DNA of 64,000 nucleotides. Origin: Myxococcales bacterium. GTDB lineage: Bacteria > Myxococcota_A > Bradymonadia > UBA7976 > UBA1532. The number at the start of each line of letters is the position of its first letter. Positions within the stretch are counted from its first letter, which is position 1. Under the pieces are notes generated by a model. It ran no database searches. It saw nothing but the letters and a program-made list of their open reading frames with translations, and was not told where the DNA came from. The DNA lies in contig JACKDN010000029.1 of assembly GCA_020633465.1 (NCBI GenBank), positions 1 through 64,000 of the forward strand. The letters run 5' to 3'. The position numbers and the translations under genes are program-made. Below are positions 27,201 through 38,593 of the stretch, piece after piece.

Positions 27201-27211
27201 TGCCGCGCTGA
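21275..27211 (+). CDS. Giant DUF4011-SF1 helicase-nuclease (DUF3320-type), frameshifted near 24650-24910
   Basis: About 1980 residues. N-terminal Ig-like region (about 25-140); transglutaminase-like domain with GTCLDLAVVLAAL (C near 250) and AGHAFPGVW (H near 277); DUF4011 core LDRWAGRLLDLTLRNRLLNL (about 401-420). SF1 helicase: GPPGTGKSQTIANLI (about 712), VVFDEASQIPPWD (about 1345), VGDSKQLPPTTF and RLNVAITRAR (about 1586). A Vsr/MTES_1575-like nuclease domain (about 1660-1735: HPRVGRAGYRVDLAV, ITCDGPTYH, RVWATDWW) and a DUF3320-like tail follow. Proteins of this make-up turn up in predicted defence islands. Start GTG 21275 has GGAG six bases upstream; GTG 21317 is an alternative. Between about 24650 and 24910 the protein pattern passes through all three frames by three one-base losses (net minus three), with intact sequence on both sides. 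The main frame still has no stop. Sequencing error is likely. Confidence 0.82.
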   Translation: MARPLSSRRGGRRVVRHDAIDDDAPAALAGVDVQTTWAPLLVEALPIAGLALQHVGVPLVASVTLINPTDDDWADLTLSLTVEPAFAEAATLRLSHLAAGTSHTFERPALALAPGFLAAQDERTEGRLIVTAATPERQVARTVAPVSVLPPAHWPGGWVLPELLAAWVRPNSKALPPLLRDAADRLARATERASLDGYQSRDPRRVWATAKALYEALQARGVKYINPPASFEQSGQKVRTPTQVIDEGLGTCLDLAVVLAALLEQCGLNAFVVLVAGHAFPGVWLTDFSLHEPVHDDPLPLRKRVDLGEALVFDSSPVTEGVPFDEARRGAEAMLRATDTFRYVVDVAAARRWGTRPLPGDGGEALASEAPRAADAPAEDEAAPPDRWLADRPEAAASARTRLDRWAGRLLDLTLRNRLLNLRPGKRFVDLRFVDGALIERGLAGGEVFELLPRPAPSRIAGEGLSAEALEARREEQARALAAEGLPSGRLLTDHPPADLDARLLELYRRARTTLLDTGTVTLYLGVGLLRWREADDVPRDAPLVLVPVQLERPPRGAPWRLKAADEETRINVTLLHKLRQVLGLDTASLEVTPTDGAGVDVPLIVRRFRALVRDVAGLEVIDTAFLAEFSFTKFLMWLDLEAKRDALLANPVVRHLFDPAEGGFPLEAPLVTEDALDAARGAADSATVMEADPSQLQAVLAAADGSSFVLQGPPGTGKSQTIANLIAHVLGAGRTVLFVSEKMAALDVVQRRLERVGLGPFCLELHAHQASRRGVVEQLKTSFAHAERQAPADWEALTDALDAARDVLNAHAARLRAPTPFGETTRGVLASMFGGDGPAAIDLPGLDFGALDAAQVEAARAACGQAAVALADVGSLFEHPWRAARATSWTPGWAREVTTAVRALGAATEALDAAARRAADILHLPGPPATPAELDDVVGVAERLVTTPAPPAALVAPDDHRARLERLRAWAERGAQVAAERAALRATWRDDLLAEDLDGLHARYARWAQAFFLLAFVMLWSARRALGRVAQGRLPGATAVRDDLARARALRADLAEVQSWDADARAWLGARWAGADTDWAAVRGLCDWTEAQHRTLLAWSEAADRGAALARVRELATARAELVQPGARCTTSCRRWAPRGRPGRRRAIAWLRCWIWIARRPGARRPRRPRCCAGGRRRGRRRAAAPVVRRRRRDPVAARGGAGRVAERALDGDVAPADLEAVAERSLRAGWWDAHLDAEPALAGFRGLTHDALIERFRALDQQVIARAREATAARLAARVPPLHGPGDELALLRRQMQLKARHMPIRQLFGRVPTLLRRLKPCALMSPLSVAQFLDPTLEGFDVVVFDEASQIPPWDAVGAIARGRQVIIVGDSKQLPPTTFFDRGGDEEAEQIDDEDLEETESILDEAVAAGLPTLRLGWHYRSRHESLIAFSNRHYYDGELHSFPSADDALRGRGLEWAPVPDGFYDRGGSRTNRGEAEAVVAEIRRLAALPESERPTVGVVTFSVPQQRLIEDLLDEAAAAEPALAAWLTEGDDEPLFVKNLESVQGDERDVMLFSVGYGPDASGRVTMNFGPLNRQGGERRLNVAITRARERLVVFSTLRPTQIDLARTRALGVRHLRDFLAFAEAQTPSMDGAEGVAARPTRAETAFEAEVSRFLTDLGHVVHPRVGRAGYRVDLAVGDPARPGAYVLAITCDGPTYHDCAVARARDRLREAVLESLGWRTCRVWATDWWYERPKAEARLKAAVDAALAAASAPVFEMPAPRIAASAAASIDVDAALAAGAPAQMPDLPADCAPWPGLPAITGGAKEAFYEDASTARLRADLARIAHRVGPVQREAAYRHVVQAWGFGSLGRRIVERLDAVVEAAADPHVADDALWPDPGAPDAWTAFRPGAPDGPARAADELPVAEVANAARWIVEQGVSMSRDAAVVALAQLFGFGRAGAKVRRRMEAGIDRAAARGAVALDGDRLRVPR

Positions 27212-27263
27212 CGGCCGCCGCCCCGCTTGCGGTGGGGGGTGTCCCGGTGCACCCTCGGCGGCC

Positions 27264-29267
27264 ATGAACCCGCCCGCCCTGCCCACCACGCTGGCCACGC
27301 TCGGCATCGTCTGCTGGGCCCTGCTGCCGGGCGCGACCGCGCTGTGGGGGGTGGCCGCGGACGACGTGCCCGGTGGGGTGGCGACGCTGCGGTGGACGGC
27401 CGCGGGCCTGGTGCTGCTGAGCCAGGTGGCCTGGGCCGTCGCGACGCGGCGCCCAACCCTGGGACGCGCGCTCGGCAGCGCGGTGGTGGTGCTCGCCGCG
27501 CTGGCGACGGGGGTTGCGCGGCGCGACGATCCGCTGGCGGCGCTGCTGCTGCTGGTCGTCGTCTGGGCGGCCGGCGTGGCGCTGTGGGGCTGGCTGTCGC
27601 CGGGCCAGCCGCGCGCGCGCCCGGGCCGGGACATCTCACCCCTGGGTGCCCTGGCCCTCTGGTCCATCGTCGCGGCCGCCGGCTTCGAGGGGCCGTGGGT
27701 CCGCGCCGGGCTGGCAGGCGGGCTGGCCAGCGCCGCGCTCGTCAGCCACGTCTGCACCCTGCGCGCGGGGCGCCCGGTCGCGCACCGACGCGCCCTGCTC
27801 ACGCTGGCCCTGGCCGCCCTGCCCGCCCTGCCCTGGCTGCCGGCGCCGCACCTGTGGGCGCTGCCCGCGCTGGCCGTGCAGCTGTCGACGATGCCCTCCG
27901 GGCCGGCGCGCCGCTGGGTGCCGCGCGGCCTCGACCGCGCCCTCGACGCCATGCTGCTCGACCCCGCGGTGACCGTGCTGGCCACCTTCCTCGGCGGCGG
28001 CCTGCTGGGCACCGCGCTGCTGGCGCTGCCGCTCGCGACCGAGGGCGGCGGCTCGCTCGATCTCATCGACGCGGCGTTCACCGCCTTCAGCGCCGTCTGC
28101 GTCACGGGCCTGGGCGTCGTCGACACCCCCAACACCTTCGGCGCCTTCGGCGAGGCCACCCTGCTGGTGCTCATCCAGGTGGGTGGCCTGGGCATCATGA
28201 CGCTGTCGACCGCCGCGCTCACCTTCCTCGGGCGCCGCCTCTCCGTCCGCCACGAGGTGACCGCCGCCCAGCTTCTGCAAGCCGAGGATCGCCGCACGAT
28301 GGCGAACGTCCTGCGCCGCATCCTGCTGGTGACGGGCATCTTCGAGGGCGCCGGCGCGGCCCTGCTGACCGTGCTGTTCTGGGCGGGCGGCGACACTTTG
28401 GGTCAGGCGCTCTGGCGCGGCGTCTTCACCGCCATCTCGGCCTTCTGCAACGCGGGCTTCGCCCTGCAGTCCGACAGCCTCGTGGGCTACCAGACCGCCC
28501 CGCTCGTGCTGCTGACGATCGGCCTGCTGATCGTCGTCGGCGGCCTGGGCCCCGTGGTCATCGCCGCCTGCTGGGCGCGGGGCCGCCACGGCAAGCGGCT
28601 GAGCGTCGCCGCCCGCGTCGTCCTGTGGACCAGCCTGGCCCTGACCCTCATCGGCTTCGCCGGCTTCCTGTCGTTCGAGTGGCGCGGCACCCTCGGCCAC
28701 CTGGGCCCCGTCGATCGTGTGGTCAACGCGCTGTTCCAGTCGATCACGCTGCGCACCGCCGGCTTCAACTCGATCGATCTGGCCGCCAGCCACCCCGCCA
28801 CGCTGGCCATCATGTTGCCCCTGATGTTCGTCGGCGGCAGCCCGGCGTCGACCGCCGGCGGCATCAAGACCACCACCATCGCGGTGCTGCTGTTCCTGCT
28901 GCGCGCGTCCTTCGGCAACGCCGAGCGGGTGCAGCTGATGGGCCGCACGCTGCGCCCCGAGACGACGCACAAGGCGGCGGCGGTGGCCTTCCTGGGCTTC
29001 GGATCGGTGTTCGGGACGCTGCTCATGCTGCTGGCGACGCAGGCCATGTCCTTCCACGTCGCGCTCTTCGAGGCGGTGTCGGCGCTGGGCACGGTGGGGC
29101 TGACCATCGGCGGCACCGGGGCGCTGGATCTGGTGGGCAAGGTGATCGTGATCGTCGCGATGTTCGCCGGCCGCGTGGGGCCGCTGACGCTGCTGATCGT
29201 CATCGGGCGACACGGCCGCGTCGGCGCCGGCCCCGAGCTGCCGCCCATCGAAGTGGACGTGGGGTGA
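27264..29267 (+). CDS. ktrB: Ktr/Trk-type potassium uptake channel subunit with long N-terminal membrane extension
   Basis: A 667-residue membrane protein of the TrkH/KtrB superfamily. The four pore repeats are visible with their filter regions: FSAVCVTGLGVVDT (about 275), SAFCNAGFALQSD (about 392), LRTAGFNSIDLA (about 496) and SALGTVGLTIGGTG (about 606); GGSPASTAGGIKTTT is the intramembrane loop region of KtrB. The first ~220 residues contribute extra hydrophobic helices not present in KtrB (about 450 residues) and of unknown role. The regulatory RCK subunit follows after four bases, so they form one uptake complex. Start ATG 27264. Ion selectivity (K+ with Na+ coupling) is assumed from the family. 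Confidence 0.9.
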   Translation: MNPPALPTTLATLGIVCWALLPGATALWGVAADDVPGGVATLRWTAAGLVLLSQVAWAVATRRPTLGRALGSAVVVLAALATGVARRDDPLAALLLLVVVWAAGVALWGWLSPGQPRARPGRDISPLGALALWSIVAAAGFEGPWVRAGLAGGLASAALVSHVCTLRAGRPVAHRRALLTLALAALPALPWLPAPHLWALPALAVQLSTMPSGPARRWVPRGLDRALDAMLLDPAVTVLATFLGGGLLGTALLALPLATEGGGSLDLIDAAFTAFSAVCVTGLGVVDTPNTFGAFGEATLLVLIQVGGLGIMTLSTAALTFLGRRLSVRHEVTAAQLLQAEDRRTMANVLRRILLVTGIFEGAGAALLTVLFWAGGDTLGQALWRGVFTAISAFCNAGFALQSDSLVGYQTAPLVLLTIGLLIVVGGLGPVVIAACWARGRHGKRLSVAARVVLWTSLALTLIGFAGFLSFEWRGTLGHLGPVDRVVNALFQSITLRTAGFNSIDLAASHPATLAIMLPLMFVGGSPASTAGGIKTTTIAVLLFLLRASFGNAERVQLMGRTLRPETTHKAAAVAFLGFGSVFGTLLMLLATQAMSFHVALFEAVSALGTVGLTIGGTGALDLVGKVIVIVAMFAGRVGPLTLLIVIGRHGRVGAGPELPPIEVDVG

Positions 29268-29271
29268 TCGC

Positions 29272-29931
29272 ATGGAGAAGAAGCAAGCGCTCGTCATCGG
29301 CCTGGGCCAGTTCGGCATGGCCATGGCGCGCACGCTGGACGAGGTGGGCGTCGAGGTCATCGCCGTCGACATCGAGGCGGCGCCGGTGCACCAGGCGGCC
29401 AGCTTCGCCGAGCAGGCCGTGCAGATCGACGCCACCGACGAGGAGGCCCTCGCCACGCTGGCGCCCGAGCGCCGCGAGCTGTGCATCTGCGGCATCGGCG
29501 GCGACTCGCGCGACGCGGCCATCCTGGTGACCGCCTTGCTGCGCCAGCTGGGCGCGAAGTACGTCGTGGCGCGCGCCAGCGACCGGCTGCTCGAGCGCAT
29601 CCTGGGCATGGTCGGCGCGCACGAGGTCGTGAACCCCGAGCGCGCCTTCGGGCAACGCTTCGCGCGCCGCCTGGTGCAGGCCGATCTGGTCGACGAGGTG
29701 CCGCTGGGGCGCGATCTGGTCATCTCGGAGCTTCGCCCGCGGCCCTCGATGGTGGGCCGCAGCCTGCGCGAGCTGAGCCTGCCGAAGCGCTTCGGCATCA
29801 CGGTGCTGGCGCTGCGCCAGGGGGCCGACGACGTGCTGCTGCCCGATCCGGATCGGCCGCTGCGCGCGCAGGACACGCTGGTGGTCGTGGCGCGACCGGG
29901 CGCCATGAAGCGCCTCGACGAGGCCTGGTGA
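29272..29931 (+). CDS. ktrA: Ktr/Trk potassium uptake RCK regulatory subunit
   Basis: A 219-residue peripheral protein. RCK_N Rossmann fold: VIGLGQFGMAMA (GxGxFG) at about 8-19, acidic end of strand 2 in IAVDIEAAP, DATDEE at about 54; hinge VVNPERAFGQRFA near 120. RCK_C: SELRPRPSMVGRSLRELSLPKR to DTLVVVARPGAMKRL (about 150-215). It matches KtrA in length and order. It assembles as a ring under the channel and gates it on nucleotide binding. It lies four bases downstream of the channel gene and one base upstream of the sensor gene, i.e. in the middle of a three-gene operon. Confidence 0.93.
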   Translation: MEKKQALVIGLGQFGMAMARTLDEVGVEVIAVDIEAAPVHQAASFAEQAVQIDATDEEALATLAPERRELCICGIGGDSRDAAILVTALLRQLGAKYVVARASDRLLERILGMVGAHEVVNPERAFGQRFARRLVQADLVDEVPLGRDLVISELRPRPSMVGRSLRELSLPKRFGITVLALRQGADDVLLPDPDRPLRAQDTLVVVARPGAMKRLDEAW

Positions 29932-29932
29932 C

Positions 29933-30889
29933 ATGCGCGCCGGCTTCGAGATCCGCGTGGCGGTGTTGGCCCTGCTGGCGCTGCAGGTGATCACGGCCCT
30001 GGGGGCGGTGGTGCTGCTGGCGCGCACCGGCCCGGCCGTCGAACGCATCCTGGCCGAGAACGACTACTCGCTGGCCGCCGCCGAGGCGATGGAGCGCGCG
30101 ATCGCCAGCCGCGCGGACGGCCCGCTGGCCCCGGCAGAGCGGGACGCCTACGACGCGGCCCTCGAGCGCGCCCGCGAGAACATCACCGAGGCCGCCGAGC
30201 ACCCGGTCATCATCGCGCTGGGGCGCCACCGCGACGCGCTGGTGGCGGGCGACGCCGCGGCGCGCGACGCCAGCCTCGACGCGCTGCACGCGCTGTCGCA
30301 GATCAACCGCGCGTCGATGCGCGAGCAGGATCAGCGCGCGAAGCAGCTGGCGACCGGGGGCGCCTGGGCGGTGGTGGCCCTCGCCGGCCTGGCGTTGTTC
30401 CTCGCGGTGCTGCAGGTGCGGCGCGCCAACCGCCGGCTGGTGGCCCCGATCGACGCCCTCTACGCCGTCGCGCGCGCCGTGCAGGCGGGCAACGATCTGC
30501 GGCGCTGCAGCATCGTCGACATGCCGGTCGAGCTGGCCGCCGTCGCCACCACCCTCAACGAGCTGCTCGACGCCCGCGCCACCCGCGACGCGATGGGCCG
30601 CCGCGCGGGCGCGCGCCTGGCGCAGAGCGGCCCCGCGCCGGATCGGGTGGGGCTGCTCGCCCTGCTCGACGCCGAGGATCACGGCGTCGCGCTGCTGGAT
30701 CCCTACGGGGCCGTGGTGGCGGCCAACCAGGCGGGGCTCGACGCCCTCGGCGCGCTCGGGCTGCCCTCCGCCCACCTGGCCGAGGCGGCCGAGAAGGACG
30801 CGCCCGAGCTGCCACCCGGCGTGCATGTCGCCCGGCTGCGCGATGACTACGTCCGTGTCGACTTCGGCACCGTGGTGCCCCCGAGCTGA
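29933..30889 (+). CDS. Membrane sensor protein with HAMP and PAS-like region, no output domain
   Basis: A 318-residue protein. Membrane helix 1 (about 8-30), an extracytoplasmic helical domain (about 35-140), membrane helix 2 (about 143-163), a HAMP-like segment (RRLVAPIDALYAVARAVQAGNDL), and a C-terminal PAS-like piece (GVALLDPYGAVVAANQAGLDALG). It lacks histidine kinase, cyclase and methyl-accepting domains, so the chain from sensing to output is missing or acts through a partner. ATG 29933 follows the ktrA stop by one base, so it is expressed with the potassium system; a role in sensing osmotic or ionic state is inference from position. It could also be a truncated kinase or chemoreceptor, but the gene ends cleanly. 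Confidence 0.7.
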   Translation: MRAGFEIRVAVLALLALQVITALGAVVLLARTGPAVERILAENDYSLAAAEAMERAIASRADGPLAPAERDAYDAALERARENITEAAEHPVIIALGRHRDALVAGDAAARDASLDALHALSQINRASMREQDQRAKQLATGGAWAVVALAGLALFLAVLQVRRANRRLVAPIDALYAVARAVQAGNDLRRCSIVDMPVELAAVATTLNELLDARATRDAMGRRAGARLAQSGPAPDRVGLLALLDAEDHGVALLDPYGAVVAANQAGLDALGALGLPSAHLAEAAEKDAPELPPGVHVARLRDDYVRVDFGTVVPPS

Positions 30890-30902
30890 CCAGCTCGGCA
30901 CC
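30874..30902 (+). terminator. Hairpin over the sensor stop codon, possible terminator
   Basis: ccgagct/agctcgg (7 bp, loop gacc, which holds the end of the TGA stop) with outer ggtg/cacc pairs after a ccc bulge. It has no T-run. It may end the ktr operon or simply be structured. Confidence 0.4.
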
Positions 30903-30985
30903 CGAGCGCCAGCACGGGCGGGGGCCTCGAAGGGGTCGTCCACGGCGCTCGGCGCCCAGCGAATCCCCGAAAATGACTTGCCTCT

Positions 30986-31015
30986 GTGTTTGCCTCGGGT
31001 GTCTGGTGCAAACAC
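30986..31015 (+). promoter_or_regulatory. Inverted repeat in the leader of the SRCR lipoprotein gene
   Basis: gtgtttgc (30986-30993) and gcaaacac (31008-31015) form a perfect 8-bp stem with a 14-nt loop that holds cgggtgtc. It sits 16 bases before the ATG at 31032, just upstream of a GGGGGGA ribosome site. It could be an operator or an RNA hairpin. The paralogue at 34805 has the same cgggtgtc word at almost the same distance. Confidence 0.4.
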
Positions 31016-31031
31016 GAAACGGGGGGATCTC

Positions 31032-34000
31032 ATGCGGTGGACGAAGAGGGGCGCGCGCGGCGCCTGGACGGCACTCCTGACGGTCGCGTTGATCGGCGGC
31101 TGTGACGATGGCGGCGGAGGCGGCGGTGACGCGGGCGCCGACGCCACGCCCGGCGCGGGCGGCGTGCCCGGCATGGGCGGCGTGCCCGGCATGGGCGGCG
31201 TGCCCGGCATGGGCGGCGTGCCCGGCATCGGCGGTGAGCCCGGCATGGGCGGCGGGCCTGGCGTCGGCGGTGAGCCCGGCATGGGCGGCGCTGGCGGCGG
31301 CGCCGGTGGCCAGCCTGGCGTGGGCGGCGCCGGCGGCGGCGCGGGTGGTCAGCCCGGCATGGCGGCGGCGCCGGCGGTGGCGCCGGCGGTGAGCCCGGCA
31401 TGGGCGGCGGCGCCGGCGGTCAGCCTGGCGTGGGCGGCGCCGGCGGCGGGGCCGGCGGTGAGCCTGGCATGGGCGGCGCTGGCGGCGGCGCTGGCGGTGA
31501 GCCCGGCGTGGGCGGCGCCGGCGGCGGAGCCGGTGGTGAGCCCGGCATGGGCGGCGCCGGCGGTGGTGCTGGCGGTGAGCCTGGCGTGGGCGGCGCCGGC
31601 GGTCAGCCTGGCGTGGTGGGGCGGCGCCGGCGGTCAGCCTGGCGTGGGCGGCGCCGGCGGTGGCGCTGGCGGTGAGCCTGGCATGGGCGGCGCTGGCGGC
31701 GGCGTGGGCGGCGCTGGTGGTGCATGGGCGGCGGCGGCAGGCCGGCATGGGCGGCATGGGCGGCGCTGGCGGCATGGGCGGCGCGGCGGCATGGGCGGCG
31801 CTGGCGGCATGGGCGGCGGGGCGGCATGGGCGAGCTGGCGGCGAGCCCGGCATGGGCGGCATGGGCGGCGCCGGCGGCATGGGCGGCATGGGCGGCGCAG
31901 GCGGCATGGGCGGCGCAGGCGGCATGGGCGGCATGATGATCGACCCGTGCATCGACGACCTCGGCGAGGACAACGACGATCTCGACAACGCGACGCCCCT
32001 CTTCGAGGGCACCATCCCGGGCCTGCAGGTGTGCAGCGGCGACGACGACTGGGGCGCGATCGCCGTCTGCGTCGGCGGCACGCTGACCGTCGATCTTTCG
32101 TTCGCCCACGCCGACGGCAACCTCGACCTCGAGCTCTTCACGGCCGACGGCATGCTGGCGACGAGCGCCACCACCCTCACCGACGACGAGCAGGCGGTGT
32201 TCCAGAGCCCGGCCGACGGCCTGGTCTACGTGCGGGTGTTCGGCGTGGACGGCGCCGAGAACGCCTACGCGCTCGCCCTCGACATCGAAGGCTGCGATCC
32301 GGTGGCCTGCGTCGACGACGCCTTCGAGGACAACGAGAGCCTCGAGACCGCGACGGAGCTGGCGCCCGGTCGCTACGACGACCTCGCGCTGTGCGACGGC
32401 GACATCTACCACGTGGCCGTCTGCGACGGCGGCACCATCATCGTCGACGTGCTCTTCGAGCGCGCGGGCGGCGACATCGACCTAGTCGTCGGCAACAACA
32501 ACATCGAGACCTTCGTGGTCGAGGCCCGGGAGGACCAGGACAACCAACACGCCGAGTACACCAACGACATCGGCGCGGACGCCCGCATCGACCTCTTCAT
32601 CGAGGGGCAGAACGACGCCTACGCGATGGAGATCGTGGTCGAGGGCTGTCCGGTGGACGGGGACGTGCGGCTGGCGGGCGGCGAGGCCGACAACGAAGGG
32701 CGCGTCGAGATCTTCTTCGATGGCCAGTGGGGCACCGTCTGCGACGACCTCTGGAGCCTCGGCGATATACCTCAGCACGGCCAGGCCAACGCCGACGTCG
32801 TGTGCCGCCAGCTCGGCTTCGCCGGGGCCGAGGCGTGGGACATCGCCGTCCTCGAAGGGGAAGACCCCATCTGGCTGGACGACGTGGCCTGCGTGGGCGA
32901 CGAGGCCCGCCTGGCGGACTGTCCCGCGCTGCCCCGCGGTGAGGAGAACTGCGGCCACGGCGAGGACGTCGTCATCCGCTGCACCCCGGCGCCGGTCGAC
33001 GGCGACGTGCGGCTCGTCGATGGCGAGACGCATTACGATGGACGCGTCGAGATCTTCTTCGACGGCCAGTGGGGCACCGTCTGCGACGACGGCTGGTCCC
33101 CGGGGGGCGAGCCCGCCAACGGCGAAGCGAACGCCCACGTCGTGTGCCGCCAGCTCGGCTATCCGGGCGCGTTGGCCTGGGACATCGGCACGCCCGCGGG
33201 CGCCGACCCCATCTGGCTGGACGACGTGATGTGCGTGGGCGACGAGGAGAGCCTCGCCGCGTGCCCGGCGCGCCCGCTCGGCGAGAACGACTGCAACCAC
33301 GGCGAGGACGTCGGTGTGCGCTGCCTGCGCGAGGATCAGTGCCTCGTCGACGAAGACTGCGGCGATGGACAGGCGTGCGTCCGCAACACGTGCGAGCCGG
33401 TGGGCTGCCCGGAGGACACGCTGGAGCCCAACGACACCCGCGACGCCGCCGTCCCCCTGGCCCTGGGCGCGCACCCCGATCTGGCCCGCTGCATCGACGA
33501 CGACTGGTACGTCATCGACGTCTGCGCCGGCGGCACGCTGACCCTCGACGCCCTCTTCACCCACAGCGACGGCGACATCGACATCGACCTGCGGACGGCA
33601 GACGGCGCCCGCATCGGCCTGAGCGAGTCGACCAACGACGACGAGCAGATCGTCTGGACCAACGAAGGCGACGTGGCCGAGCAGGTCTATCTGCTCGTCT
33701 ACTTCGGCGACAACAGCTACGCGCTGAACGTGGCGCTCGAGGGCTGCACCGAGGTGCAGTGCGCGTTCGACTTCGAGGGCGCGGCGGCGCCGCTCGAGAC
33801 GGGCGGCGACGCCCCGTGGTTCATCGAGGGCGGCGCGGCGAGCAGCGGCGACATCGGCGACAACCAGGTGTCGGCGATGGCGTTGCCGGTGTCGACGCCG
33901 CTCGGCGGCGTCGTGTCGTTCAACTACCGCGTGAGCTCCGAGGACTGCTGCGATGGACTGCGCTTCGCGGTGGACGGCCAGCTGGAGCTCTCCGACAACG

Positions 34001-34452
34001 TGGACAACGACTTCACCCCCTTCCAGCTCGAGCTGAGCCCCGGCGATCACCTGCTCGAGTGGTTCTACGTGAAGGACATCAGCCTGTCGGAAGGCGAGGA
34101 TCGCGCGCAGGTGGACGACATCGTCGTGACCGGCGCGGCGGTCTGTGGAGCCGAAGTGCCCGCTCCGGTCACCGTCGAGGTCGCCATCAGCGGCTTCTCG
34201 ATGGATCCACCGTCCGTCACGATCCGGCCCGGAGACACCGTGCGCTGGACCAACGGGGACGGCGCCCCGCACACCGCCACCAGCGGCACCAACCGCGTGC
34301 CGGACGGCGTGTTCGACAGCGGCGTGCTCCAGAACGGCCAGTCCTATGCCTTCACCTTCGACCAGCCCGGACGCTACGAGTACTTCTGCAACGTCCACGG
34401 GGCCATGAACGGCTACGAGGTGATCGTCGAAGACCCCGCCGGCGCGCCCTGA
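31032..34452 (+). CDS. Gly-rich lipoprotein with PPC-like, two SRCR and a cupredoxin domain (frame broken in linker)
   Basis: The N-terminus (ATG 31032) has a lipoprotein signal ending VALIGGC and a long Gly-rich linker. From about 31930 a single clean frame runs to the stop: two PPC-like domains, two scavenger receptor cysteine-rich (SRCR) domains (about 32660-32985 and 33000-33325, each with GRVEIFFDGQWGTVCDD, VCRQLG and DPIWLDDV), a third PPC domain, a jelly-roll-like domain (about 33760-34145), and a plastocyanin-like cupredoxin (about 34160-34430) with copper ligands in PHTA and YFCNVHGAMNG. SRCR domains are common in animals and rare in bacteria. It is probably surface-exposed and may bind glycans or proteins; the cupredoxin adds a possible redox part. 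Several one-base changes in the linker (31350-31900) are needed to join signal and domains. Confidence 0.75.
31150..31935 (+). repeat. GGAGGxPG/GGMGG-coding repeat with multiple indels
   Basis: Tandem units encoding GGVPGMGG, then GGAGGGAGGEPGMGG, then GGMGGAGG. The Gly-rich reading passes through all three frames, with about six shifts, mostly single-base losses and one apparent gain near 31617. Confidence 0.85.
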
Positions 34453-34573
34453 TCGGCCGACATCGCCGCTGCGCCGGCCCCAGGCGCGCGGCGCGCCTCG
34501 CTTCACCACGCGAGGAGCCTGCTGCGCATAGAGGGGTCGAGCGGGGTGCGTCACCGAAAGCTCGGATCAAGGC

Positions 34574-34737
34574 GCGAAAGCATGACGATATCCGAAGATA
34601 TCGCCTTGCTTTCGCAACGCCGAGCCGAGCATTCGGGGGCGTGCACCGCGAAGTGCCCCGAATGTGCAACAGGCTCGTAGACGCCGGCGCCTGCGCGGCC
34701 CCGGGTGCGCCGTCCGATGTCTCGGGCGGGCGCCGGC
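34574..34737. other. Highly structured intergenic segment (three nested or tandem hairpins)
   Basis: Within the 352-bp gap 34453-34804 there is no credible gene. Hairpin 1: gcgaaagca/tgctttcgc (34574-34615) enclosing cgatatc/gatatcg with a cgaa loop. Hairpin 2: outer cgagcc/ggctcg (34621-34677) enclosing a 9-bp stem cattcgggg/ccccgaatg. Hairpin 3: gccggcgcc/ggcgccggc (34683-34737). Perfect or near-perfect arms so close together are more than expected by chance. They could be a structured RNA leader of the 34805 gene, a transcription-factor site cluster or a REP-like element. Confidence 0.5.
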
Positions 34738-34804
34738 CCGACGATTTGATTGCGTGCGGCACGCTCACGGGTGTCGAATGCCTCGACGACCGGGGGATCG
34801 CACG

Positions 34805-38427
<3,623 letters not shown>

Positions 38428-38593
38428 TCGGCGCCCCGGCCGCCGCCGCCGAGCCGCCCCGAACGCACGGCCGAGGCCCGACCGTTCGCTCCATCCGCAC
38501 GGTTTCGCGGAATCTTCGCCATGGCTCGCCGCCCACGGCCGCCCTAGGGTCGAAGGGTCCCCACGGGGAACCCAACGGCAGCGGAGGACGGCG

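Noticed and set aside
21239..28396. 2385-codon minus-strand open frame opposite the helicase and ktrB
   Set aside because: Shadow frame caused by high GC; its translation has no recognisable domain and runs across two real genes.
31150..31935. CRISPR-like appearance of regular short repeats
   Set aside because: Units are coding Gly-rich repeats without unique spacers, inside a lipoprotein gene.
34352..34768. 138-codon minus-strand frame over the intergenic gap
   Set aside because: No start site with a ribosome signal, Arg/Ser-rich shadow composition, and it crosses the cupredoxin coding end and the hairpins.
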